From Vicinamibacterales bacterium (lineage in GTDB: Bacteria > Acidobacteriota > Vicinamibacteria > Vicinamibacterales > Fen-181), in contig DASXVO010000035.1 of the NCBI GenBank assembly GCA_036504215.1, positions 248,001 through 312,000 on the forward strand: DNA of 64,000 nucleotides, in the 5' to 3' direction. The notes beneath the pieces are model-generated. The model had not been told where the DNA came from and ran no database searches. It saw only the letters and a list, made by a program, of their open reading frames with translations. Positions 9,211-18,607 of the stretch are shown in pieces; position 1 is the first letter of the stretch, and each line of letters opens with the position of its first letter. The position numbers and the translations under genes are program-made.

Positions 9211-9540
9211 ATGGACATCCAGCACTACAAGGACGCACTGGTCAGAAAGCGCACGGAGATTCTGGCGACCGGCGGGATCAAGCCGCTTCAGAACGACAAC
9301 AACAGCCGTCAGGGTGACCTCGCCGATCAGGCCAGCGGGAACAACGAAGTCCATATCCAGCTCAGGCTGAAGCAGACGGATGCCAAGATTCTGCAGGCGA
9401 TCGACGAGGCGCTGCTGCGCATCGACAAGTCCACGTACGGCGTCTGTCGCGATTGTGGCCAGCCCATCGCGTCCGCCCGGCTCGAGGCGATTCCGTGGAC
9501 CCGCGTGTGCAAGACCTGCAAGGAGAAGCAGAACGCGTGA
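9211..9540 (+). CDS. TraR/DksA family zinc-finger protein
   Basis: This 109-residue protein has an N-terminal coiled-coil and a C4 zinc finger with Cys79, Cys82, Cys100 and Cys103. DksA/TraR proteins insert into the RNA polymerase secondary channel and modulate initiation, often with ppGpp. It lacks the length of E. coli DksA (151 residues), so it is the short TraR/YteA-like kind. The ATG at 9211 follows GAGGAG with good spacing. An earlier in-frame ATG at 9175 lies inside the -10 element and is unlikely. The stop overlaps the next gene's GTG. Confidence 0.82.
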   Translation: MDIQHYKDALVRKRTEILATGGIKPLQNDNNSRQGDLADQASGNNEVHIQLRLKQTDAKILQAIDEALLRIDKSTYGVCRDCGQPIASARLEAIPWTRVCKTCKEKQNA

Positions 9541-10025
9541 CGCCTGCCGAAACCCTCGAGTGCCTCGTGCAGTTCTATCGCGAGAAAGGGGCCCTCGAGC
9601 GCCGTCACGAAGCGGTCGCCCGGACGGTCGGCCAGTACGATCGCAACAACGCCTATCAGTACATCATCGCGCGCGAGCAGCAGCACCTGAGCTGGGTGGC
9701 GGATGCCATCGGTGAGACGGGAACGACAGTCACCGATCTTCCGCCGGTCGAGAACCTGTCGCGCCAGAAGCAGGACGAGGACGCGCTCGCCGTCGTCGCC
9801 GCCGACGCGCGGGCGCTCGAGTCGCTCGTCGCCGGCTGGCGCGATCGGGTGACGCGGATGACCAACGCGCGGCATCGCCTGATGCTGCAACTCGTGCTCG
9901 GCGAATCCCTCGAGCACACGCGCCTGCTCCGGCAGGCGGCCGAGGGACGGATCGATCTGCTCGGCCGCCGCACCGGCGGCGAACGAACGGCCGGGTCGGT
10001 GCTGTCCACCCGCTGGGTGGAGTAA
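9537..10025 (+). CDS. Helical protein of unknown function, ferritin-like candidate
   Basis: The 162-residue product is predicted to be all alpha-helical with no signal peptide. It contains an E...E..H-like first helix (YREKGALERRHEA), IIAREQQHLSW in the second, and a late ESLEHTRLLR helix. Spaced Glu/His pairs of this kind occur in rubrerythrin- or ferritin-like four-helix bundles, so a di-iron or scaffold protein is possible. I cannot prove this by eye. It starts with a GTG overlapping the dksA-like stop and ends on the folK ATG (TAATG), so the three genes form a coupled operon. Confidence 0.6.
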   Translation: MTPAETLECLVQFYREKGALERRHEAVARTVGQYDRNNAYQYIIAREQQHLSWVADAIGETGTTVTDLPPVENLSRQKQDEDALAVVAADARALESLVAGWRDRVTRMTNARHRLMLQLVLGESLEHTRLLRQAAEGRIDLLGRRTGGERTAGSVLSTRWVE

Positions 10026-10495
10026 TGGCGGCATCGATCGCGATCGCGCTTGGAAGCAATCTTGGTGACCGTTGCGCGCATCTCGATTTTGCCGTCTCTC
10101 GGCTGCGCGGTCTGACCGACGACCTGATCGTCTCCACCTATCACCAAACCGACCCGGTTGACGTCGTGGGATCACAGGCGCTGTTCCTCAACGCGGCCGC
10201 TGTGGGCACGTATCGGGGCACGGCGCGGCAGTTGCTCCAGACACTGCTCGCCATCGAAGCCGAATGTGGACGACAGCGGCCGCACCGAGGCGCAGCCCGC
10301 ACGCTCGACCTCGATCTCATCCTGTTCGGCAGATCGGTGATTGACGAGCCTGGCCTGCAGGTGCCGCATCCGCGGTTCCGCGCCCGTCCGTTCGTGCTGG
10401 CGCCGCTGGCGGAAGTGGGGCCGGACCTGATCGATCCGGTAACCGGACAGACCGTCGCACAGTTGCTGGCGGCAATGGTCCGCGGTCCGCGTTGA
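10025..10495 (+). CDS. folK: 2-amino-4-hydroxy-6-hydroxymethyldihydropteridine pyrophosphokinase
   Basis: FolK transfers pyrophosphate from ATP to 6-hydroxymethyl-dihydropterin in folate synthesis. The 156-residue protein shows IALGSNLGDR near the N-terminus, ECGRQRPHRGAARTLDLDLILFG (the ATP and metal-binding signature, including DLD) and VPHPRFRARPFVLAPLAEV, all diagnostic. Its length is normal. The start codon overlaps the stop of the previous gene. It is the last gene of the dksA-like operon and is followed by a strong hairpin. Confidence 0.93.
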   Translation: MAASIAIALGSNLGDRCAHLDFAVSRLRGLTDDLIVSTYHQTDPVDVVGSQALFLNAAAVGTYRGTARQLLQTLLAIEAECGRQRPHRGAARTLDLDLILFGRSVIDEPGLQVPHPRFRARPFVLAPLAEVGPDLIDPVTGQTVAQLLAAMVRGPR

Positions 10496-10598
10496 TCACC
10501 GACGCTGCCGCCGCCCCGCGTCACGCCACCTGTTCGGGGCGCATCGAGCTGCTCCCCTACAGGGTTGCTTCTCGCTCCTGACTCCTGACGTGTACGCG

Positions 10599-10639
10599 CC
10601 AAGGGCCGCGCCAGCGTGTCCGCCGGGCGCGGCCCTTGG
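10599..10639. terminator. Perfect 14-bp inverted repeat between convergent genes (terminator-like)
   Basis: The arms at 10599-10612 (CCAAGGGCCGCGCC) and 10626-10639 are perfect reverse complements with a 13-nt loop. It lies between the 3' ends of folK and the minus-strand secreted-protein gene, so it could act in both directions. There is no T-tract on either side, so termination may be weak or Rho-assisted. Confidence 0.6.
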
Positions 10640-10656
10640 TTCCGACCTGGCCCCAG

Positions 10657-11112
10657 CTACTGCTTCGTGTAGACGGTCTTGCGCTCGCCGCGCGGACTGG
10701 CGCTGACCACGGTCAGTTCCTTGCCGTCGGCGCTGAGCGACCAGGTCTCGGTGGATTCCATGGTGCCGTTCGGCGTTTCGCGGACGGTCTTGATGACGAG
10801 CTTCGCTCCGTCGATCTTCGCGGTGCTCTTCACCTCACCCATCGGCCCCTTGTTGACGCTTTCCGTGCCGTCGAGCTTGTATGTGGTCGCCATCGTCTGC
10901 TCGCCACGCTTCATCTCGCGGGTGAGTTCCGTGGCCGTCTGCTTGACGGTCATCGGCGCGGGCGGACCGCCCGGTCCGCGGCCGCCGCTCGGCTGATCAC
11001 TCTTCGCCGTGTCTGGCGCCCACGTGCCGGAGAAATCCGGCTTCGCCTGTGCCATCACCATGGCCGCCACGGCCAGCACCATCACGAACGTCAGCAATGC
11101 CACTCTTTTCAT
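10657..11112 (-). CDS. Small secreted protein of unknown function
   Basis: The 151-residue product has a Sec signal peptide (MKRVALLTFVMVLAVAAMVMAQA) and a mature part of beta-rich, polar sequence starting DFSGTWAPDTAKSD. The DFSGTW opening recurs in small secreted lipocalin-like proteins of Acidobacteriota and relatives. I chose the ATG at 11112, which has a GGAGG 5 bp upstream, rather than an in-frame ATG ten codons earlier. It follows the MacB-type permease gene by 35 bp and is probably the last gene of the efflux operon. Confidence 0.7.
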   Translation of the reverse strand: MKRVALLTFVMVLAVAAMVMAQAKPDFSGTWAPDTAKSDQPSGGRGPGGPPAPMTVKQTATELTREMKRGEQTMATTYKLDGTESVNKGPMGEVKSTAKIDGAKLVIKTVRETPNGTMESTETWSLSADGKELTVVSASPRGERKTVYTKQ

Positions 11113-11147
11113 CGTGCCTCCACTGAACGGGATTGTCCGCATCGAGC

Positions 11148-12368
11148 CTACTCGTATCTCAGCGCCTCAATCGGGTCGAGGGCCGAGGCCTTCCGCGCCG
11201 GATAGAACCCGAAGAAGATGCCGGTGGCCGCGGCGAATCCGAACGCGACGGCCACGGCGTCGGGCGAGACATAGGTCGGCCACTGGAGGAACTGGGTCAG
11301 GCTCCGCGAGAGACCGTAACCCAGGCCGATGCCAATCAACCCGCCCAGCAGGCTCAGGACAACGGCCTCCACGAGAAACTGCATCAGCACGTCGCGCCCA
11401 CGGGCGCCGATGGCGAGCCGGAGTCCGATTTCGCGTGTTCGCTCGGTGACCGACACCAGCATGATGTTCATGATGCCGATGCCGCCGACGAGCAGCGACA
11501 CGCCCGCAATCGACGCGAGCAGCGCCGTCATCGTCTTGGTGGCCTCGGTGCGGACCGCGGCAATGTCCTCGAGTGTGCGGACCATGAAGTCGTCGTTGTC
11601 GCCCGGCTGGATCTTGTGGCGAACGCGCAGCAGGGCGCTGATGTCTTCGGCGACCTTCTTGATGTTGTCCGCCGACGCCGCCGACACCGTCATGTTCTGG
11701 ATGTAGGTGATGCCGCGCATCTTCTTCTGCACCGTGGTGTAGGGCGCGAAGATCGTGTCGTCCTGGTCCTGCCCCATCGCCGACTGGCCCTTGCTGGCCA
11801 TCACGCCGATCACCTTGAAAGGCTGGTTGCGAATTCTGATGATCTGGCCAATCGGGTCGACGCCTTCACCGAATAGCATGTTGCGGACCGTCGCGCCGAG
11901 AACGGCCACCTTCGCCGAGCTGTTGACGTCAGCCGGCGTGAAGAACACCCCGGTTTCCACCAGCCACGATCGAATCATCGGCAGGTCGACGTCGGTGCCC
12001 TGTACCTGGCTGAACCAATTCTGGTTGCCGGCCACGATTTGCGCGCCCTGCGACACGCCTGCGGCCAGGTACTGGATGCCCTGGATCTCGTTGCGGATCG
12101 CGGTGGCATCCTCCGGCGTGAGCGTGTTCGACTGGCCCTGGCCCTGGCGCACGCCGCCGACGGTCCAGTTGCCGGCGTTCACCATGACGACGTTGGTACC
12201 TGCCGACTGAATCTGCTGTTCGATCGATTGCTGGGCGCCGTTGCCGAGCGCTACCATCGTGATGACGGCGCCAACGCCGATGATCATGCCCAGCATCGTG
12301 AGCGCCGTGCGCATCTTGTTCCGGTTGAGCGCCTTCAGGGCGATCCGGAACGTCATCAGTATCGACAT
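11148..12368 (-). CDS. MacB-type ABC transporter permease
   Basis: The 406-residue permease has one N-terminal span, a periplasmic MacB_PCD domain (about residues 45-245) and three C-terminal spans of the FtsX fold. The [19 protein letters not shown] coupling motif lies before the last spans. MacB systems use ATP to drive export through a TolC channel. In E. coli, MacB fuses ATPase and permease; here they are separate genes 7 bp apart. It works with the adaptor and TolC genes upstream. Confidence 0.88.
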   Translation of the reverse strand: MSILMTFRIALKALNRNKMRTALTMLGMIIGVGAVITMVALGNGAQQSIEQQIQSAGTNVVMVNAGNWTVGGVRQGQGQSNTLTPEDATAIRNEIQGIQYLAAGVSQGAQIVAGNQNWFSQVQGTDVDLPMIRSWLVETGVFFTPADVNSSAKVAVLGATVRNMLFGEGVDPIGQIIRIRNQPFKVIGVMASKGQSAMGQDQDDTIFAPYTTVQKKMRGITYIQNMTVSAASADNIKKVAEDISALLRVRHKIQPGDNDDFMVRTLEDIAAVRTEATKTMTALLASIAGVSLLVGGIGIMNIMLVSVTERTREIGLRLAIGARGRDVLMQFLVEAVVLSLLGGLIGIGLGYGLSRSLTQFLQWPTYVSPDAVAVAFGFAAATGIFFGFYPARKASALDPIEALRYE

Positions 12369-12375
12369 GGCTCTC

Positions 12376-13119
<744 letters not shown>

Positions 13120-13171
13120 AGAGCGTCGACCGACCTGTTGTGCGTGCTGGTGTCCAGTGGGCGACGACGTG

Positions 13172-13193
13172 GGGGCGCAGCACCCTGCGCCCC
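13172..13193 (-). other. Perfect 9-bp stem-loop inside the efflux operon
   Basis: GGGGCGCAG at 13172-13180 and CTGCGCCCC at 13185-13193 pair perfectly around a 4-nt loop. The hairpin sits between the adaptor stop and the ATPase start. There is no T-tract in the minus direction, so an RNA-stability or partial-attenuation role is more likely than full termination. Confidence 0.5.
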
Positions 13194-13200
13194 GTCCGTT

Positions 13201-14970
13201 CTAGTGAGGCCCGCCGCCCGGCCGTCCCATCGGTCCGCGCTGCTGCATGAGCGGCGAGGAGGTATTGGACGCGCCCGGTCTGTTCGCACTCTCATTGCCG
13301 ATGACAATGCCGGTCACCAGTTCCTGGCCCGGCTGGAGTTCGCCTTCTAGCAGTTCCGTGTACTGACCGTCGGTGATGCCCAGGCGCAGGCGGACGGACT
13401 TCAGTTGCTTGGTTCCAGCGGTCCACGTCCAGGCGCGGCCGGACGAGATCCGCGGAGGCAGCGGTCCGAAGAGCGAGTCGATGGTCTGGGCGCCCTTGGT
13501 GTTCATTGGTGCCGCGTCCGCGGCCTTCTTCGCGGTTGGCGTCGCGGTGGCGCCCGCCTGCTGGAAGGCCGACACGTCCATGCCGCGTTCCTTCATCCGC
13601 GCGAGCATCTGCTGGCGTTCGTCGGGCGACATCGACTGCAGCCGCTCCATGAACCGTGCCCGCCGCTCGGGATCCATCGGGCCGCCTCCGCCCCCGGGTC
13701 CGCGCGCGCCGTCGCCTCGCGGGCGGTCGGCGCCCTGCGGCCGATCGCCGCCGCCGCGTTCGATCGGGTGTGCGGGCGTTCCGGCGACCGGCGCCTGACT
13801 GGGCGTCGGTAGGGGCGCGGCGGCCGTTGCCGGCTGTGCGGACCGGGCGTTCTGGCCGCGGGCCGGGTTGGTGCCAGGCTGCGCTGCCGGACCGGAGCCC
13901 GTGGCGCCGGCAGTGGTCTGGTTGGGGCCGCCGGACGTCGCGCCGGGGCCACCGGCCAGGCGACCCGCGCCGCGCAGCAGTTCCGGTGGCACCTCCTGGT
14001 TCAGCGCCTGGAACACGTCGGTGGTCGGACGGAACCTGATGGCCGCGTTCGGCACGCGCACGACGTCCGTCTTCTTCGCGATCTCAATCTGCACGTTCGC
14101 GGTCATACCCGGCTTCAGCTTCAAATCCGGGTTGGGGACCTCGATCACCGTCCCGTACGTGACGACGTTCTGCACGACGATCGGCTGGAGCCGCACCTGC
14201 ACGACCGTGCCGCCGAACTCCTCGTTCGCGTACGCATCCACGCGGAAGTGGACGTGCTGACCGGGACGTATCCGGCCGACGTCCGACTCATCGATGTTCG
14301 CCGTGCACTTCATCTTCGTGAGGTCGGCGGCGATGATGAACAGCGTCGGCGACTGGAAGTTGGCCTGCACCGTCTGCCCGACGTCGACCGCACGCTGAAC
14401 CACGATCCCGTCAATCGGCGCCAGGATGACCGTATGTGCCAGGTTCACGTCCTGCTGGTTGAGCTGCGCCTGGGCCTGCTGCAGTGAGGCCTGCGACGAT
14501 CGCATCTGCGCCTCCGCCGACTTCAGGTTGACATCGGCCGTGTCGAGGTCGCTCTGCGTTACCAGGTTCTTCGCGAACAGTTCCTTCGTACGCTTCAGCT
14601 TCACCCGCGCGTCGTCCACCGACACCTTCAGCCGTTCGACATCGGCCTGCGCCCGCGTCAGGTTGGCCTTCGACTGTTCGATCTGGGTCTGGATGGCGTC
14701 CGGGTCGATCCGAAGGATGACCTGGCCCTTCTTCACGATCGAGTTGAAATCCGCCCCCAGCTCCTTGATGATTCCAGACACCTGGGAACCCACGTTCACC
14801 GATGTCACCGCGTCGAGGGTCCCCGTCGCGCCAACGCTCTCGATGATGTCCCCCTTGCTGACCGCCGCAGTGGAAATCTTCGGCTCGGGGCCCGGTCGCG
14901 TGTAGTAGTACCCCCCCACGCTGGCGGCAATCGCCGCAATCACAACCAGGGTGATGATTGTCTTTTTCAT
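13201..14970 (-). CDS. MacA/HlyD-type periplasmic adaptor with a long low-complexity insert
   Basis: The first 320 residues are a standard efflux adaptor: N-terminal anchor, lipoyl-like domain with a coiled-coil hairpin (about 80-170), and beta-barrel with VVQRAVDVGQTVQA. Then comes an insert of about 160 residues rich in Gly, Pro, Ala and Arg, followed by a final membrane-proximal domain. The insert includes MDPERRARFMERL and MSPDERQQMLARMKERGMD, which resemble Spy/CpxP-type helices. The 589-residue length compares with about 370-400 in the family. It lies 27 bp after tolC and probably links the MacB pair to TolC. Confidence 0.85.
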   Translation of the reverse strand: MKKTIITLVVIAAIAASVGGYYYTRPGPEPKISTAAVSKGDIIESVGATGTLDAVTSVNVGSQVSGIIKELGADFNSIVKKGQVILRIDPDAIQTQIEQSKANLTRAQADVERLKVSVDDARVKLKRTKELFAKNLVTQSDLDTADVNLKSAEAQMRSSQASLQQAQAQLNQQDVNLAHTVILAPIDGIVVQRAVDVGQTVQANFQSPTLFIIAADLTKMKCTANIDESDVGRIRPGQHVHFRVDAYANEEFGGTVVQVRLQPIVVQNVVTYGTVIEVPNPDLKLKPGMTANVQIEIAKKTDVVRVPNAAIRFRPTTDVFQALNQEVPPELLRGAGRLAGGPGATSGGPNQTTAGATGSGPAAQPGTNPARGQNARSAQPATAAAPLPTPSQAPVAGTPAHPIERGGGDRPQGADRPRGDGARGPGGGGGPMDPERRARFMERLQSMSPDERQQMLARMKERGMDVSAFQQAGATATPTAKKAADAAPMNTKGAQTIDSLFGPLPPRISSGRAWTWTAGTKQLKSVRLRLGITDGQYTELLEGELQPGQELVTGIVIGNESANRPGASNTSSPLMQQRGPMGRPGGGPH

Positions 14971-14997
14971 AAGAACCTTCGGGCGTTCCTGACTGGC

Positions 14998-16740
14998 CTA
15001 GAGTCCACCGGTGCTCGAGCCGGAACCGCCGGTCCTCGAGCCGCTGCTGCCACTCGTCGTCGTGGTGCCGCCGCCGGTGCTGATGCCGCTGGCGCCGGAG
15101 CCACGCGAGGACGACGACGTTTCCTGCACGCGCTGGTAGTCGACGAGCGACTTGCGATAGTTGAGGATGGCGCGCAGTTCGCTGTTCTGCGAATCCGACA
15201 GGTCGCGCTGGGCCTGCACGACGAAGTAGTTCGTCGACATGCCGACCTCGAACTTGCTCTGCTCGGCCTCGAGCTTCTTCTGCGCGAGCTCGCGCGCCGC
15301 GCCGGCCGCTTGCACCTGCTGGTAGTTGCTCTGCACCGTCAGCGCCGCATTCGTCACGTCGGTGGCCACCTGGAGTTCGAGCGAGCGGAGCTGCGCCTGG
15401 GCCTGCGAGTACTGCACCTTCGCCCGCGCATAGCTCACATCCGCCGAACTGCGGCCGATCGGGTACGAGAAGGTCAACTGGACGTTCCAGTTCGGGAAGC
15501 TGTTCTTGCCGAGGAATGACAGGGCGTCGGTGTAGCCGCCGGGGACCGTGTTCACGACCTGGCCGCCGAGTTGCGAATTCCTGATGAGCTGTGTGCCGCC
15601 CGTGCCGGATGCCCCGTACGTGGCGGTCAGATCCAGCCCGGGCAGCATCTGGTTGCGCAGGTACCGGATGCTGATGTCGTTGCTCTGGAGGCTCTTGCGC
15701 GCCACGATCAGGTCCGTCCGCTTCTCGAGCGCCGTCCTCACGGCGCCTTCGAGGTCGACCTTCTCGCCGGCCCCGGTCGCCGGTCGGTCCGTCGGGTTGA
15801 GCAGGACATTCCAGAGGGCATCGCTCGTGCCACCCACGATCAGGCGCTTGAGCGCGAGTTCCGCCGTCTGGCGGTTCGCCTCGACCTGCACGAGCGCCTG
15901 ACGCCTCGTTGCCGCCTCGGCCTGCGCCGACACGACGTCGATTGGCGCCATCGTCCCGATCTCGACCCGGGTCTTGTTGTCCTCGACGAGCTTCTCGGCC
16001 AGTCGCAGCGAGGTTCTCGCCACGTCGACCGCCTGGATGGCGTAGACCAGATCCCAGTAGGCATTCCGCGTGTTGGCGACGGTATTGATGACGAGCGCCC
16101 GCAGGTTGACGTCCGCGTTCTCGCGGCTGATCGTCGTCGTCGCCAACTGCTGCCGCGTGTTGTCGATCTTGAAATTCCGCATGAACGGCTGGGTGAGCGA
16201 CGCCGTCAGCCCTGTCCGGTACTGGGGATTGATGGTGGCGTTGTTGCTCGTCGACTCCGTGCGCGTGTTCGTCCACCCGAGGCTGACCGCGCTGCCGAAC
16301 CACGGGAGGCTCTGCTGGACGCTCGCGTTGTAGAGGTAGTTGCCGACTTCGATGTTCTGCCCGCCGCTCAACTGTGAGGTTCCCTGCGACCGGTTCCAGT
16401 TGTCGCCAAAGGTCCCGTTGAGCGTCGGACGGTAGGCGCCGAGCACCTGCGCAAGCGCGAGATCCTGCAGTTGTGGGTTCAGCCGTTCGACCACGAGATC
16501 GATGTTCTGGTCGAGGGCGCGCTTGACCGCCTCTTCCATCGTGAGGGGAAACGCACGGGCTTCCGCGGCGGACATCTGCGCGGGCGTCCGCTGCTGCGCC
16601 ATCACCTGCGCCTTGGCTTGGGCGATGAGTTCCTGCACCCTCGCCTCAGGGACCGCCTGGGCGCGCGCCGCGCCGATCGCAGCCAGCACGGCCATCGACG
16701 CCAAGCACACAGTTCTGATCGGGCTGAACAACGTCTTCAC
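14998..16740 (-). CDS. TolC-family outer membrane efflux protein
   Basis: The 580-residue protein has a signal peptide ending near GAARAQA and two OEP repeats of long amphipathic helices (for example about 270-330 and 480-550), typical of TolC-type trimeric channels. The GTG at 16740 follows GGGAGG with 6-7 bp spacing and puts the signal peptide at the N-terminus; the open frame continues upstream without sense. The C-terminal 35 residues are a Ser/Gly/Thr-rich tail that is unusual for the family. Confidence 0.88.
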   Translation of the reverse strand: MKTLFSPIRTVCLASMAVLAAIGAARAQAVPEARVQELIAQAKAQVMAQQRTPAQMSAAEARAFPLTMEEAVKRALDQNIDLVVERLNPQLQDLALAQVLGAYRPTLNGTFGDNWNRSQGTSQLSGGQNIEVGNYLYNASVQQSLPWFGSAVSLGWTNTRTESTSNNATINPQYRTGLTASLTQPFMRNFKIDNTRQQLATTTISRENADVNLRALVINTVANTRNAYWDLVYAIQAVDVARTSLRLAEKLVEDNKTRVEIGTMAPIDVVSAQAEAATRRQALVQVEANRQTAELALKRLIVGGTSDALWNVLLNPTDRPATGAGEKVDLEGAVRTALEKRTDLIVARKSLQSNDISIRYLRNQMLPGLDLTATYGASGTGGTQLIRNSQLGGQVVNTVPGGYTDALSFLGKNSFPNWNVQLTFSYPIGRSSADVSYARAKVQYSQAQAQLRSLELQVATDVTNAALTVQSNYQQVQAAGAARELAQKKLEAEQSKFEVGMSTNYFVVQAQRDLSDSQNSELRAILNYRKSLVDYQRVQETSSSSRGSGASGISTGGGTTTTSGSSGSRTGGSGSSTGGL

Positions 16741-16792
16741 GGATCTGCCTCCCACGTTCGGGAATGACTGGGGATGAATGGCTGGTCGTTCG

Positions 16793-17299
16793 TTATCGTC
16801 GGCCGTCTCGTTCCGACGATCGCTGGCGCTCATCTTCTTTCTGCATCTTCAACAGTCTCTGCCGCTGGTCCGGCGACAGGACACGCCGCATCCGGTAGAG
16901 CATCAGGATACGGGCCTTGCCGAGCGACGCGCGCACGGCCTCCAGTTGGTCCGCCTGCTTGATGACTTCCGCCTCGGTGACATCCTGGCCGGCGATCAGG
17001 TTGGAGAGTTGCTCTTCCCGGCGGCTGAAATCCTTGAAGAGATCTTCCTGCTTGGGGTAGGACGACTGGAAGACTTCCTCGATCCGTGCGGATTGGTCTG
17101 CGGTGAGACGAAGCTCGCTCTTGTAGCGCTCGTCCTGCCACCACTTCATCCGCGGACCCCGGTGCGCCGGCAGCTGCGGGTCGCGTTGACCCGCCTGTTG
17201 CGGTCGCTGGAAGTCGTGCCGCGGCAACCCCGCAGCCGACGCCGCCGACGCCGTCGCCAGCAGGATCATCAGGAACACTGTTCTCGTTGCCCTCATCAC
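16793..17299 (-). CDS. Spy/CpxP-like periplasmic protein
   Basis: The protein of about 168 residues has a signal peptide (VFLMILLATASAASA) and then a helical body with ELRLTADQSARIEEVF and RRVLSPDQRQRLLKM. These are two LTxxQ-type motifs typical of Spy, CpxP and ZraP, periplasmic chaperones or stress sensors. The first ATG (17308) touches the GGAGGT, so I prefer the GTG at 17299, 10 nt from it; an ATG at 17296 is also possible. It is the first gene of the efflux operon and lies behind an ECF-type promoter motif shared with the nearby sigma factor. Confidence 0.75.
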   Translation of the reverse strand: MMRATRTVFLMILLATASAASAAGLPRHDFQRPQQAGQRDPQLPAHRGPRMKWWQDERYKSELRLTADQSARIEEVFQSSYPKQEDLFKDFSRREEQLSNLIAGQDVTEAEVIKQADQLEAVRASLGKARILMLYRMRRVLSPDQRQRLLKMQKEDERQRSSERDGRR

Positions 17300-17325
17300 G
17301 GTCGACATACCTCCGCGCCTATCAG

Positions 17326-17357
17326 TGAATTACGACAGTCCCGGACGGGGCGTTTAC
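17326..17357 (-). promoter_or_regulatory. Candidate ECF-sigma promoter of the Spy/efflux operon
   Basis: Read on the minus strand, GTAAAC (17357-17352) and CGTAATTCA (17334-17326) are separated by 17 bp. The same two blocks, 16 bp apart, precede the ECF sigma gene (19988-19958). The -35/-10 spacing and the CGT-containing -10 are typical of ECF-sigma promoters. The predicted start is 15-25 nt before the gene. Confidence 0.6.
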
Positions 17358-17395
17358 CGGGGGGTGCGCGGCGAAGTACCACAAGGGCAAGGGTT

Positions 17396-18586
17396 TCAGA
17401 CCTCTGTCGGGCCGTTGGCGAGTGCTGCCAGACGCTCGATGGCCTGCCCGACGATGTTGTCTGGCGTCGATGCACCGGCAGTGACACCGACAACAACGGG
17501 GCCGGAGGCTGGCAGCCACCCGTCCTCGTCGATTTCGGTCGTTCCGCCTACGCGCCGGTGCCGAATCCTGGCCGCGGACACCAGGCAGTTCACCTCCGCG
17601 ATGTGGAAGGTGGGAAGGCGATTCGCGCAGATGCGCGCCAGGTTGCAGGTGTTGCTGCTGTTGTAGCCGCCAATGACCAGCATGAGATCGAGCGGTTGTT
17701 GGTCGAGAAGGGCAACGACCGCGTCCTGCCGGTCCTGCGTGGCGCTGCAAATCGTCTCGAAGGCTCGAAATCGTTCCTGCACGCACGCCTCGCCGTACCG
17801 GTCGCGCATCGCGTGGCGGAACATCTCCGCGATCTCGAGCGATTCGGACATCAGCATCGTCGTCTGGTTGGCGAGGCCAATGTGCCCGAGATCCCGGTCT
17901 GGATCGAATGCCTCGGACGCCGCACTGCCGAAGCGAGCCAGGAACGCCGCCGAATCGTCCGGGTTTCGAATGAAGTTGCAGACCTCCAAGGCTTCCGCGC
18001 GATTGAGGACGACCAGATAGCGACCATCGGGGTGCTGCAGCGCCTGCGAGGCGGTCGCCTGGGTCTCCTCGTGATGGATCTTCCCGTGGATGACTGCTGT
18101 GTAGCCGTCACGGGCGTACTGACGGACGTTCTTCCAGACGTTCAACACGGACCCGCATGTCGTGTCCACCAGCGTGCAGCCCTGCCGCTGCATCTGCTCG
18201 AGCGTCCGCACCGTGACGCCGAAGGCCGGGATGATGACGACGTCTTCCGCGCCGAGGCGACTGACGTCCTGCCCCGCGTCGGACAGGAAGCGGATGCCGA
18301 GGGAACGCAGCTTGTCGTTGACGTGGGGGTTGTGGATGATCTCGCCCGTCAGATAGACCGTCTGGTCCGGGAAACGCCGCCGCGCCTGGTAGGCGTAGTC
18401 CACCGCCCGGTCCACGCCGTAGCAGAATCCGAACTCGCGGGCCAGGTGCACGATGATGCGCCCTTGGCGGTAGCTGAAGCTGCCGTCCTTGATCTGCTGG
18501 ATGAGCGTGCTGTGGTAGTCGGCGTCGAGGGCGCCGGCAACGGCCTGCTCGAGGGCAAAGCCCTTGCGGTAGATGAGTTGGGGCAT
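17396..18586 (-). CDS. ispH: 4-hydroxy-3-methylbut-2-enyl diphosphate reductase, long form
   Basis: IspH is the last enzyme of the MEP isoprenoid pathway and makes IPP and DMAPP with an Fe-S cluster. The three cluster cysteines are Cys55 (FGFCYGVDRA), Cys144 (DTTCGSV) and Cys314 (SNTCNL). At 396 residues it is the long form known from cyanobacteria and plastids, with an N-terminal extension of about 40 residues, rather than the common form of about 310-320. An extended -10 element lies 10 nt upstream of the ATG and there is no Shine-Dalgarno. It lies between the ECF module and the efflux operon. Confidence 0.92.
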   Translation of the reverse strand: MPQLIYRKGFALEQAVAGALDADYHSTLIQQIKDGSFSYRQGRIIVHLAREFGFCYGVDRAVDYAYQARRRFPDQTVYLTGEIIHNPHVNDKLRSLGIRFLSDAGQDVSRLGAEDVVIIPAFGVTVRTLEQMQRQGCTLVDTTCGSVLNVWKNVRQYARDGYTAVIHGKIHHEETQATASQALQHPDGRYLVVLNRAEALEVCNFIRNPDDSAAFLARFGSAASEAFDPDRDLGHIGLANQTTMLMSESLEIAEMFRHAMRDRYGEACVQERFRAFETICSATQDRQDAVVALLDQQPLDLMLVIGGYNSSNTCNLARICANRLPTFHIAEVNCLVSAARIRHRRVGGTTEIDEDGWLPASGPVVVGVTAGASTPDNIVGQAIERLAALANGPTEV

Positions 18587-18596
18587 GGATGCCCAA

Positions 18597-18605
18597 ATTA
18601 TACCA
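18597..18605 (-). promoter_or_regulatory. Extended -10 promoter of ispH
   Basis: On the minus strand TGG then TATAAT (18602-18597) is a consensus extended -10. It ends 10 nt before the ispH ATG at 18586, so the leader would be only about 3-4 nt. Confidence 0.55.
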
Positions 18606-18607
18606 GT

